A stretch of 60,000 nucleotides of DNA from Cristatella mucedo (taxonomy: Eukaryota; Bryozoa; Phylactolaemata; Cristatellidae): positions 684,001 to 744,000 of the forward strand of contig WPIO01000123.1 in the NCBI GenBank assembly GCA_009760855.2, in the 5' to 3' direction. Numbering within the stretch: position 1 is the stretch's first letter; every line of letters starts with the position of its first letter. Both the position numbers and the translations under genes were made by a program. Under the pieces are notes generated by a model. That model worked only from the letters and a program-made list of their open reading frames with translations. It was not told where the DNA came from and searched no databases. Shown one piece after another: positions 30,004 through 39,963 of this stretch.

Positions 30004-31600
30004 ATGCGCTTTCCTATTGACACGGGCTCGGCGGTTAGTGTCCTCCCACCGAATGCTACCGAGCGGCTAGGCCCTGCCCTGTCTCATCTACAGGCTGCCA
30101 AGGGCTCTTTAATTGCTGTATACGGCTCACGACTCCTCAACTTGAGCCTAGGTATTCGACGGAGTCTCTCCTGGGTCTTCTCTGTAGCCGATGTTTCGTA
30201 CCCTCTCATCGGCTCTGATTTCCTTGCTCATTTCGGGCTCATCGTAGACCTTGAGCACCGCTCACTATACGACGGTCGCACTCAGCTGCCAAAGAGGTGC
30301 GAGCTTACTTCGTCGATTACGCCCTATCATCTCTGCTGCATCCCTTCGACTCTATGGGCCGACTACGCTGCTTTGCTTCGCCGATTCCCAAGCATCACGG
30401 TACCCGGAAACCTCTCTGCACCGGTCAAGCATTCAGTTTGCCACCACATCGTCACGAGCGGGCCACCCGCCCTCTCCCGCCTTAATCGCCTGGCTCCAGA
30501 CCGCCTGAGAGCAGCTCGCGTGGAATTCGAGCATATGCTGCAGCTGGGAATAATAGAACCGTCGGAGAGCGAGTACGCCAGTCCTTTCCACCTCGTACCC
30601 GAAAAAGGATGGCGACTGGCGCCCTTGCGGTGACGACCGTGCTTTGAATCGCATCACCAAGCACGACTGTTACCCTGTACCGCTGCTAAACGATTTCGCA
30701 TCTGCTCTACGTGGCAAGGTGGTTTTCTCTCAAATCGACCTTCCGCGAGCATATCATCAAATGCCCATTCATCCCGACGACGTCCCTAAAACCGCCGTAA
30801 TCACGCCGTTCGGGCTGTTTCAATTCAAGCGAATGAGTTTTGGCCTCAGGAATGCTGCCCAGACCTTTCAACGTTTCATCGACCAGGTAACTCGACGGCT
30901 TAGTTTCTGTTTTCCGTTCCTGGACGATCTTTTAATTGCGTCTGTCAGAGAAGCCGACCATGCCACGCATCTGGAAGCAATCTTCCGTCGCCTCGAGGAA
31001 TATGGCGTAATCATCAATCCATCTAAGTGCGTCTTTGGTGTTCCATCACTTGATTACCTCGGACACCATGTATCCTCGGAGGGCCTCCGACCACAGGTAT
31101 CAAAAGTCGAGTCAATCATTTCTTTCCCTCGACCCGATACAGCACGAAAACTTCGTCGCTACCTAGGCATGGTCAATTTTTACCGCCAATTCATCCCTAG
31201 CTGAGCTAGCTTGCTGGCGCCGCTCTATGCGCTCGTCCCGACCAGCCCAAAAGCCGACGCCAACCTCACGTGGTCGCGAGAGGACACCACCGCTTACGAG
31301 CGCAAAAAAGTTTCATTGGCCGAGTCAACACTGCTAGGCCATCCGGTGCCGGACGCTCCTATTTCAAACGCGATTGACGCCTCGGACACCACTATCGGTG
31401 CCGCTCTGCAACAGCTACTGGACGGGGCGTGGAAACCGTTAGCTTTTTTATCTCGAACACTCTCACCCGCAGAGTCTCGCTACTCGACTTTCGACCGAGA
31501 ACTTCTCGCTATTTAATCTGCGATCCGACATTTACGATACTTTGTGGAAAGTAGGGCTTTCTCAGTGCTCACCGATCATCGCCCGATCGTTTAAGCAATC
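30004..31600 (+). pseudogene. pol: Gypsy Pol: protease, RT, RNase H start; broken
   Basis: Retropepsin FPIDTGSAVSVLPP near 30010. RT: CGDDRALNRIT near 30630, SQIDLPRAYHQMPI near 30735, FGLRNAAQTFQRFID near 30840, catalytic FLDDLL near 30918. RNase H: AIDASDTTIGAAL near 31375 and FDRELLA near 31490. A frameshift near 30605, stops at 31202, 31514 and 31591. Confidence 0.85.
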
Positions 31601-32479
31601 ATTTTATCATCCGATCGTTTCACACCTAGGCAGCAGCTGCACTTTGCTTTCATCTCCGAGTTCACTACACACATCCGATACTTGAAGAGTGTTGAGAATT
31701 GCGTCTTAAATTTACTTAAGGTCGTCAACCGTTTCACAAGCTGGCCTGAAGCGTTTCCTCCGACCGACATTTCAGTGTCCACCGTCTCACAAACATTTGT
31801 CGACGGTTGGATATCACGCTACAGCGTCCGTGCGTTGCTCACTTCCGACCGAGGAGGACAATTTGAGTCGTTCCTGTGGCTTGAACTCATGAAGGCCATG
31901 GGAATACGGCATGTACAAACTACCGCTTATCACCCGGCCGCTAACGGCATGGTAGAGCGCCTGCACCGACAGCTCAAGGCAGCATTAATGGCAAGTAGCC
32001 CGCCACATTTATGGCGAAAGGCACTGCCCCTCGTGCTCCTCGGAATCCGCACTGCTGAAAAGCGTGACATCGGCCACTCAGCAGCCGAGCTGGTGTACGG
32101 GGAGACCCTTCGCTTGCCCAGTGGTTTCTTCAGTGTGCCTGAGGCAGCGGCCGATAGCTCTGACGTAGCACTATTTGTCACGACGCTCATCGAGCACATG
32201 CGACGCCTCCGAGCTGTACAGCCTCGAAATTCGGCCCGCCCATCTTACATTCCCGACGACCTGCAGCATTGCGCTAAGGTTTTTGTACGACACGATGCTG
32301 CTCGAAGACCACTTCAGCCACCCTACGACGGCCCATACGTTGTGCTTGAACGGGCAGAAAAAAATTTTTCCGTTAACGTCCCAGGCCGCCGAATGGATCT
32401 CTCAATCGACCGGCTGAAGCCCGCATACGTCGAGGACAGCCAAATCGAAGAGGCGGCAGGCACACCCACGTCATCATAG
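31600..32479 (+). pseudogene. Gypsy integrase, lacking its N-terminus
   Basis: The RNase H end (FISEFTTHIRYLKS) joins directly to an integrase core at about 31690, so the RNase H tail and zinc-binding HHCC domain are deleted. The first catalytic Asp is Asn (VVNRFTSWPEAFP); the second (TSDRGGQFES) and the Glu (GMVERLHRQLK) are kept. The C-terminal GPR/PxxxVL end is present, and the open frame runs to 32479. A degraded tail with FGRRVRFPD lies at 32600-32625. Confidence 0.8.
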
Positions 32480-32689
32480 GAATTCAGTCGGTTGCACCAT
32501 CTCCGAAGAATAACCTACGCCAACTTCATGGCAATCAATCACCTTCGTCAGAGCCTCCCGATCCCACTACTTTGCCTCTGGCAAACAAAACTCGGTTCGG
32601 GCGCCGCGTTCGCTTTCCCGACTGCTTAGAGGATTATATCGTTTGATGTCGTCACGTTGGCTTCAGCCAAGTGACTGGGGGGGAGCCTT

Positions 32690-33021
32690 TGTGGGCATAG
32701 CATCGCCACCGTGTTGCCCAGCCCTAGCCTGACAGGGTAGGATTGCATAACGTCTCTGCAGCCGGGAGCCTACAGCTGATTGGGTGGAGGCTTGCCTGAA
32801 TGGCCACCCAGTGATGCAATCTTTTCCCGCCACTCTCTCGATGAGCTCCAGGAGTCGCGAATGGACGTGTCGTACGTCTCCGGCTCGCAGACGTGTACTG
32901 CCCATGAATTTGATCGATTACATCTTGTAGAGAGGTCAGTGACTCCTTTGCTATCGGTGCTTGCTGCACCTCGTACGTGCTCGTCAACCTTCCGGGCGTT
33001 AAGCTGGAGACGACCCCTACA
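32690..33021 (+). repeat. Gypsy LTR 3
   Basis: Begins TGTGGGCATAGC after the polypurine tract GGGGGGGAGCC and ends CCCCTACA. It matches LTR 1 (4689-5032) along its length. Followed by GGTT and the resumed P-A integrase. With LTR 1 it brackets the whole 28-kb insertion. Confidence 0.8.
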
Positions 33022-33092
33022 GGTTTTTCGTAAATGATATTAAGAGAAGTTTTGTTAGAGAAAGTTACAACATGGCTTATCGATGGTGTTAT
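33022..33092 (+). pseudogene. Integrase C-terminal end after gypsy (P-A)
   Basis: FFVNDIKRSFVRE reads on from the codons before 4688. The usual end is lost through a deletion that fuses this gene to its convergent neighbour (see MPDLRK). Confidence 0.7.
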
Positions 33093-33260
33093 TTGAATAT
33101 AAGTACTTGAAACAGTTACTCCTAACGCTATTACTATATATATAAATATAATTGCATATTTAGCTCTTGTTAATTTTATTTGACACCCCCTAATTTTATT
33201 ATTACATTTAACAGTCTCTTCATATTTTTTAAGGGTGAAATCCTTCCTTAAATCTGGCAT
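33053..33260 (-). pseudogene. Small membrane protein, MPDLRK type, 3' deleted (P-A)
   Basis: Starts after attatatagaaaATG; first hydrophobic segment IIFIYIVIALGVTVSSTY kept. After SISHVVT the frame enters antisense integrase. Compared with P-B, the ~213 bp between two GTAACT copies (10745 and 10958 in P-B) are gone, leaving one GTAACT. So it has lost the second membrane segment and tail. Confidence 0.6.
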
Positions 33261-33294
33261 TTTCTATATAATTTTGAAAAAATAAATCAAAATT

Positions 33295-34059
33295 TTAATT
33301 ATTATATATCTTTTCCCTACTGATATATAAAATCCTATCAACAATACGTCGGGCATAATTTTGTATCTTATTAAAACTTGATGAATTGTTTACTCTATCT
33401 TTTAAGAAATCTGTTGCGAATGAGTCGTTTAACATTCCACCAATACCTTAACCCAATTTTGCTTTTGCCGCCATGATAGCTGCCACTGTTTTAGCGTCCT
33501 CCCTAAGATAAGCAGGTTTTTTAGGATCAAGAGCAATACGGGCAGCACTTTCAGCAAGAACAAGGTCTGACAGATTCAGCATTTCTGTTCTTCTTGGTTC
33601 TGACATTCCACCAGTCTCTGTATATGTATGGTCATGGATAAGTGCAAGATTATCAAGATCGTTAACGCCTTGGTAACCTTCTTCCACCCTTTTCGCAAAC
33701 CTAATTTCTTGACCCGCATAACTATATCTATTTGTATATTTAAAATTTCCATTTGGAATAGATTCTTATTTTACTCCTGTTGGCAACTTTAAGTGAAACT
33801 CTTTTCCTCCTGATATCTTATTTATTATATCCACAATACCTTAGCCATGTTTTCTATTTGCCTTTAACTGTTTAAGACTAAAATTCAACTGTATTCCTAC
33901 TCCTTTCACCTTATACTTTTCTATTCTTCTTGTTTGAGTATCTGTTACAAGAATAGATTTAGTACCACTTAGATCAGCATGTATAGAGATTGGCTCCTTT
34001 GATTTATGAATTAGATCAATTTGATGATCAGATAGATAAAGTTTGACTTCTCGATACAT
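33295..34059 (-). pseudogene. Phospholipase A2-like protein, broken (P-A)
   Basis: N-terminal 72 codons open, then stops near 33843, 33768 and 33450. The calcium-loop GPG is replaced by GQE, while GYQGVNDLD and a His-Asp-His HDHTY block remain. It would lack enzyme activity even without the stops. TATAGA lies before the ATG (atttatatagaATG). Confidence 0.6.
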
Positions 34060-34107
34060 TCTATATAAATTAGAATTATATTAAACAATAAAAAAGTAAT
34101 GTATAAA

Positions 34108-34655
34108 ATGGATCAAGATGAACCAAGATATAAAGTTCTTGAATTATTTGCTTACAACGCACTAACCGGTAAATTAACAAATAAAGCTAGAAGGGAGAGA
34201 ATAACAGTTAGATCAGAAGCGGTTTCAATATTTATTGTTGATATAGACAAATAATGGTTGATGGAAAATTATACTACACCCATAGATTGGTATGGTTGAT
34301 AATGACTGGTAAACTACCTTTAAACGAGATTGATCACATTGATAATGGTAGACTAAATAATCATTTAGAAAATTTGCGTGAAGGAACTCATTCAGAAAAT
34401 ATGAGAAATAGAAATAAAATAGAAGGTTTATCATCTGACTTTATTAGTATTGATTATTATAAGAAAAACAAATAAATGAAGATTAAGATTAAAATCAAAT
34501 AATCAACAATATCACTTGGGTTATTTTGATTGTAATAAAAAAGCAGCTGTAAATAGAGATATATGGTGGCAATAAATCATCTGCAATTTGCTAAACTTAA
34601 TTTTACTTACACTATAACAGAAGATAATAAAATAAATCGCTACACCGACTTCTAA
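34108..34655 (+). pseudogene. HNH endonuclease, broken (P-A)
   Basis: Starts MDQDEPRYKV; stop near 34251, then HRLVWLIMTGKLPLNEIDHI (HNH core) and NLREGTHSENMRN in an open stretch 34254-34475. The AP2-like part is decayed. Ends at 34653-34655, overlapping the stop of the convergent gene. Confidence 0.6.
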
Positions 34656-35741
34656 ATCCTACATCTTCTTTTCAGGTCGTCTCTAAGTTTAATCATTTCG
34701 TTATATATTTCTTCTTGAATCTTACCTTGCGCAAAAAGATTACTCAATAGCATTGCACTCTCAGCTTTATAGTCACACGTTTTACGACCGCCAACGAATC
34801 TTCAACTTTTTTTATGTATCGTTTTAAATCTTCGTTATAACTAACACCTCATTTTTCCACGAGCTCTTTCTCTTTAATAAGGTAGGCCAATCTATTTTTT
34901 ACTTCTGAATTCTGTACTTTATCGCTTAGATCTATATCTATACCCTAATCAAGTAGTTCTATCATGTTTTTTAAGTCTACAATAGCATTATTTAATCTTT
35001 CTCTTTGAAGTAATAAAGCACTCATTCTCTCTTCGTGAGTATTCATTTTAGGTGCTCTAGCAGTATGCATTGTTTCATCTACTATTTTTTTATCAATCCT
35101 GCAACGGCTACAGTGATTGAAACTGCTAAACCATTTGCTCCTATTACACTTGCTAAGCTAGCAATGATAGCTGGAATAACAGGTAAAAAGCCTCCTCTCA
35201 TTTCAAGAAAGTTCTTCCAAGTGATTGGATCGAGTTGTGTTGCATCCCAAAAAACCTCTTCTCCGAATGTATCAGATATAAACTTACTAGCGTTGAGATA
35301 CCAATCACTCTTTGCTTTTTCTGCTTCTAATAATATCTCATTAATGTAGAACACTACTTCTAAACTTGCAACCATCTTTGACAGTCCTTTTTAATCTGTC
35401 ATTGTTTTCCAGAAGACTTGACTATACTTACCAGAAGCAACGTCATCAACAATATCTTTCATAAACAAACCAAGATCTACTATTACCGTTACTACTGATA
35501 GACATCCTCCTAGAGCTTTTGTAGCTGTTTCAATAACTTTAAACGATTGTAATACCTTCGGAACAATCTTTGCTATCTTGTTTGAGGCTTGTAAAGACAG
35601 CTTCATAGCAATTTTAGGTACTATCTTTATAACTGCTTTCGAACCGACTTCAGTTGCCGTTGTAACACCTGACACCACTTCTTTAGTTGTATCAATTCCT
35701 TCTTTTATACTATCAACTCCTTTACCTCTTTTATTCTTCAT
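34652..35741 (-). pseudogene. Hydrophobic helical protein (P-A)
   Basis: Homologue of P-B 24667-25766 (KGKGVDSIKEG, KLSLQASNKIAKIVPKVLQS, FGEEVFWDATQLDP). Stops near 35391, 35081, 34948, 34858 and 34808. Same hydrophobic segments near the middle (LPVIPAIIASLASVIG). Confidence 0.55.
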
Positions 35742-35750
35742 ATATTATAA

Positions 35751-36615
35751 GTGAATGGAAAAGTTAAAAAGATTAATGGATATATTTACAGTGTTCTTAA
35801 CAACGGAAAAAGAGTAACCAATTTAGGTTACCCTGTTAATGATGGTGATGCAATAAACTTGAACTATGGTTTTAGTTCAAACTTTGGAGGAAGTGTTGCT
35901 ACAAATGTTATAGGTGATTTAGCAACTGTTTCGTGTGTCAGGGTTACTTTCAAAGACTAATGGAAAGATGTCATCGCAGCTGAATTGTAAGAATGTTTTT
36001 GGTATATCAGGCAACTCTGCTGATGGGACTGTATACAGTGATTTAAGACCTTATAAAGTTATTAACTATGGATTGCTAAAGAATATGACACAGGTGTTTT
36101 AAGGTAAAGCAACAGCGAGCATGAATATGGTTGGAAAGAATATTACTAACATTAAAGACTCTGACACTGTAACAAAACAGTATATAGATAGTAATAGGCA
36201 AATATCATTTAGATATTTTGGAGCAAGCTCTGGTACTTATTCATCTGTATTTTATCTTGATATGCTTGGTTTGAGTATTACCGCTCACGGTAGCACAGGA
36301 AATAAATTTCAACCACAACAACTTACACCTGGTGATACGCCTGTTGTTGCAGCCACTGGAAAAGTTATTGCATACGCAACTAATCTTAAAACTTTCTTTC
36401 CAGAACCATTAGCAAACGTTGCAATGGTAAGTGGACTTATTTACGCAACTGACAAAACAAATTCTTACGTTGAAATAACCAGTGAATCAACATATGGAGT
36501 TAGTGGAACTCTAGTTTTAATAATTAATATAGATGGAACATGTGGATATGCTATCGACAAATTTACTGTTTCGAGTGGAATAACTTGGATTGATTTTCTT
36601 TTTACTATTGTATAG
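35751..36615 (+). pseudogene. Fibre-like protein 1 (P-A)
   Basis: Divergent from the membrane-protein gene, 9 bp between ATGs. NNGKRVTNLGYPVNDGDAI, then SYGFSS-type block; a frameshift near 35935 and a stop near 36101. The second part from MVGKNITNIKDSDTVTKQYID to the stop at 36615 is open and matches P-B fibre 1. Confidence 0.55.
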
Positions 36616-36617
36616 AA

Positions 36618-37508
36618 ATGTTCAGACCTAAAAGAAGAGGAATTGGTATAAGTAGTCACATTAAAAGTGGTGATGTACTTACAGGCAGTTTAAGTATGAA
36701 TGGAAATTTAATAAAGGATTTAGGTGATCCTGTTGATGTTGGAGATGCAGTAAATAGAAAGTATATATATGCCAATTTCGTCACTAAAGTGTCAAGAGTA
36801 ACTACAGCTGATGGAGATATCGATATGAAACATTATAAGTTAATAGAACTAGCGAATCCTGTAAATCTTAGTGACGCTGCAACAAAAGATTATGAAGACA
36901 GTAAACTACCTAAGACTGGTGGAATTATTAATGGAACACTAACTGTGAATGGGAATGCTGCTGTTGGAGGACCTCCTACTTCTGATAATGATATTCCAAA
37001 TAAATCGTATATGGACTCTAACTTCCTTAATCTAACTGGTGGAACTCTCAATGAAAATTTAGATATGAATGAATACTCTATCTTCTTAGAAAACGACCCT
37101 GTTAATCCCAATGACGGTGTAAACTTTAACTATCTAAACAGAATATCCGATGGAAATATTACTGTAATATGTTTTAGAGCAACAGTTGATTGGACTTTAA
37201 CAACTGAACTATATGGAAAAACAATTAACGGTCGATGGATCTCTACTTTAGCTGATACTACTATTCCTAGGGGTTTGTTTGTTGTTACAACACTGTATGA
37301 ATTTACAGCTGGAAAAAAGGCATTATATCGGCATATTAATGGCATATTAAAACCTCTTCCAGAAACGTTAGTCCCATTACAAGACAAGTTATACGGTGGG
37401 TATGTACTTGATGCAAATAAAAAACGTGTTAAATCGTCAACTTTTATATCTGGTTCAAACTTATTTGATAAAGAATTAAATATCACTGTTTATATAGCAA
37501 CAACGTAA
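36618..37508 (+). CDS. Fibre-like protein 2, intact (P-A)
   Basis: 296 open codons; start after attgtatagaaATG, overlapping the previous stop region by a few bases. Units: LSMNGNLIKDLGDPVDVGDAV, DMKHYKLIELANPVNLSDAATK, LTVNGNAAVGG...NDIPNKSYMDSNF, LDMNEYSIFLENDPVNPNDGVNF. These are four phage-fibre-type repeats, followed by a ~110-residue beta-rich end (KTINGRWIST, DKELNITVYIATT). This is the best-preserved fibre of the window; likely a trimeric shaft with a C-terminal receptor-binding tip. Confidence 0.65.
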   Translation: MFRPKRRGIGISSHIKSGDVLTGSLSMNGNLIKDLGDPVDVGDAVNRKYIYANFVTKVSRVTTADGDIDMKHYKLIELANPVNLSDAATKDYEDSKLPKTGGIINGTLTVNGNAAVGGPPTSDNDIPNKSYMDSNFLNLTGGTLNENLDMNEYSIFLENDPVNPNDGVNFNYLNRISDGNITVICFRATVDWTLTTELYGKTINGRWISTLADTTIPRGLFVVTTLYEFTAGKKALYRHINGILKPLPETLVPLQDKLYGGYVLDANKKRVKSSTFISGSNLFDKELNITVYIATT

Positions 37509-37509
37509 A

Positions 37510-38497
37510 ATGCTTAGCAGAAGATTATTAGAAATGAATGGAACTCTAAATCTTGGTAAAAATAGAATAGCAAATTTTGGTTCTACTATTGGTGAGTTTG
37601 AAGTAGTAAGTAAAACGTTTGCTGATAATACTTATATTAGAAAAGACTCTGATGACATTGTAAGAGGAGATTAATCTGCTAGTTAAAAAAACTATGTAAA
37701 TGTGTGTGAGTTATCCGGTGAATGGAAATGATTTATCTTCAAAACAGTATCTTGATACAAAGGTTGGAACAGAAGGAGGACAAGTAATAGACGGAACTCT
37801 AGAAGTAGATAAATTAATTGCTAATAACACCACTGACTATTCATACACAAGAGAAAGAGCTTATACATCGTTTCTAAGAACGAATAGACTTTTCAACCAC
37901 GAGTCATTTATAGTAGAAGGGAAAATAGGGGCTAAAAGTTTTATTAATTTATTTAAAAATACAACTGATACCACTCTAGCAAAGCTATCAGACATTAACT
38001 TGAAAAAACCACTATACTAAAAGATGACACTAAAAATAAGCGACAGCAATAGAATAAATAATAATAATACTTACATTGTCAATGAAGACACCTATTGCAA
38101 TATTTATGGGAGAACAGCCGAAAATAAATCGTTTGTTCTAAAAGATGATAATATGACTAGAATAAGCTATAGAACTATTACGACAACAATGTCGGTAACA
38201 GTAGAAAAGTTGTCTGCAGAATATGATAATATAATTACTAACTGCTACCACAAATTCTACTCACCCAACTTTCTTCCTTCTAATTTACTTTATATACCTT
38301 ATTATGGTGTGGAAGGTGATTAGATGTTGTTAAGTAATTCCATAACAAACCTTGCTATCACTGAAGAAAGGGATAAACAAATAACACCGTTCTATCTTTG
38401 TTATCCTGTTCTGTCTCACGCAGGATTTAGAACACCTAGTCCTTAAGATGTTATTGAGATTGGTTTAGTTAAGCAAGCTAGAATAGTAAATGTTTAG
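37510..38497 (+). pseudogene. Fibre-like protein 3 (P-A)
   Basis: ATG one base after the fibre 2 stop. Starts MLSRRLLEMNGTLNLGKNRI; stops near 37672 and 37683, then open parts 37700-38020 and 38024-38323 that match P-B fibre 3 (YTSFLRTNRLFNHES, YHKFYSPNFLPSNLL). Ends a few bases into the convergent MGIETRS gene. Confidence 0.5.
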
Positions 38498-38881
38498 ATT
38501 CTCCAATCCATAGTTTCTTTAATCAACTCTTATGGAAGTTCAAAGTCTTTTTCTTGATATATTCCACTCTTTATTTGTTTTGTTAATTCTAGTTTTTAGA
38601 GTAAGCTTCTAACCTAATTTTATTTTGTTTTCTACTTTTAAGTCTGTGAGAAACTCTTCAAAGATTGAACCGTCTCTAGCTTTCCTAAATATGGCTGCTA
38701 TCTCTGGTTCAGAGGGATTTACTCGTAGCCCTCTGTATTCAAAAACTAGCTTCACAGCGTTTAATAATGTTGATCTAATGTCTTCATATCTACGCGTTGG
38801 ATAAGAACAAATCTTAAAGTTTGAAAGCTGCTGCCCTTGAACTTCATTAAGGCAATCTTTACTTCTTGTTTCGATACCCAT
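38494..38881 (-). pseudogene. MGIETRS-type conserved protein (P-A)
   Basis: 90 open codons from ATG 38881 (after gttatagaaATG), then a stop near 38609 and a decayed Glu-rich end with MDW at 38500. Close to the P-B and P-C copies. Confidence 0.5.
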
Positions 38882-38918
38882 TTCTATAACACTGTTTATT
38901 TTGTTTTAATTAAATTAG

Positions 38919-39386
38919 TTATGCTGATTGTGCTTCTAAAGCTGCAGGAGTTGCCTTTTGTTTTGCACTAACACCATCAGATAAATCAGGAAGAACTGCA
39001 TAACACTTATCTTTAACGATTCCAGAGATGTCTGGTTTAACTCCTGACACACCTGAGATAACTGTTGAGAGTGTTGGAAGTTGATATGCAATCCATATTG
39101 TATAGCTAGAGATTTCAGAAGGATCACCTAGAAGTGCGTCGACTTTATATCTAACAGTAGATTCAAGATTAGCTGTCACATCAGTTAAGCCGGCGGTTAT
39201 AATTTTTTGAGCTTCGATATCGCATTCATCAAGTTAGGATTTCTTAACCGAATTGTCAGTCATAACTGAAATATCTGACTCAAGTGTTTCCTGGTCGTAT
39301 GCAGTCATTCTTGACCTAACAAGTTAATCAACGTAAGATTTCAGAAGAGTGGCACTAGTAGCAAGATTGGGATCATAGGTCTGCAT
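38919..39386 (-). pseudogene. MQND-type conserved protein (P-A)
   Basis: Start MQTYDPNLATSATLL after ttttatagaggaaATG; stops near 39326 and 39235, otherwise one frame to AALEAQSA. The C-terminal 86 codons (39179-38919) are open. Confidence 0.5.
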
Positions 39387-39412
39387 TTCCTCTATAAAAA
39401 ATAAGAAATTAC

Positions 39413-39682
39413 TCATATATAAAAGTGATTAGCTTTTGTTTTTAACTCATCAAAGGTATGATAAAACTTATCAAATGCTGTCGTATATATTTTTTTATTT
39501 TTTATTTTATCATATTCATCACAAACCTGTAAAAGAATAAAGATTTTTGAATCACTTAGTGTAAAAATATACTTATAAAGATCTGTAGTAATATAGGTAG
39601 TATCATAATCAAAACCACATAACTTTTTTGCAATTCTTATAGCATATTCACAACAAAGAATTCTTGAAACATTTTGATCCAT
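39413..39682 (-). CDS. RIL-C family small protein, MDQ type, intact (P-A)
   Basis: 89 residues: MDQNVSRILCCEYAIRIAKK, CGFDYDT, TDLYKYIF, FILLQVCDEYDK, then a basic helical end. Family pattern: an N-terminal RILCC helix, a variable acidic/aromatic middle, and a helix with LL.VCD.YDK. No known domain. Overlaps the 3' end of its upstream paralogue (39648). Confidence 0.55.
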   Translation of the reverse strand: MDQNVSRILCCEYAIRIAKKLCGFDYDTTYITTDLYKYIFTLSDSKIFILLQVCDEYDKIKNKKIYTTAFDKFYHTFDELKTKANHFYI

Positions 39683-39929
39683 CTTCCAATATAAGGTTTA
39701 AAGATTTGTTTAATTCATCACTTTTTCCTTTTTTCTTTCTTCTTTCTTCCATCACGCGATCATAAGCATCACAAACCCCCAAAAGAGCATCAATAGTTTC
39801 TCTATCCATTCCTCTTGCAGCTTTATAAATTTCGTAAAATTCACCATTTCTATATATATCGAATAAATTTAGAAAAATATTTTTTGAAGCAGGACAGCCA
39901 AAAATTCTTAAAATTTCATTTTCATACAT
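39648..39929 (-). CDS. RIL-C family small protein, MYEN type, intact (P-A)
   Basis: 93 residues: MYENEILRIFGCPASKNIF, YKAARGMDRETIDALLGVCDAYDRV, then KKKGKSDELNK. Keeps RI.GC and LL.VCDAYD like the other members but has a distinct middle. Start after cttatatagagtATG. Not seen in P-B or P-C, so it was gained here or lost there. Confidence 0.5.
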   Translation of the reverse strand: MYENEILRIFGCPASKNIFLNLFDIYRNGEFYEIYKAARGMDRETIDALLGVCDAYDRVMEERRKKKGKSDELNKSLNLILEDGSKCFKNSLL

Positions 39930-39963
39930 ACTCTATATAAGACTACAGATTTATTTAATACAA

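Larger units (their letters stand above)
28971..32689 (+). mobile_element. Ty3/gypsy internal region (gag-pol), defective
   Basis: Primer-binding-like AATTGGTGACCC, then gag, protease, RT, partial RNase H, integrase, and a polypurine tract GGGGGGGAGCC before LTR 3. Frameshifts, stops and an internal deletion make it non-autonomous. Base composition is far more GC-rich than the surrounding Polinton DNA. Confidence 0.85.
33295..38497. other. Fibre/membrane/HNH/PLA2 cassette (P-A position)
   Basis: Same six genes as P-B 21951-27125 and the same orientations relative to the polymerase, but placed between the MPDLRK gene (33260) and the MGIETRS gene (38494). In P-B and P-C those two genes are only ~30 bp apart. 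Confidence 0.75.
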
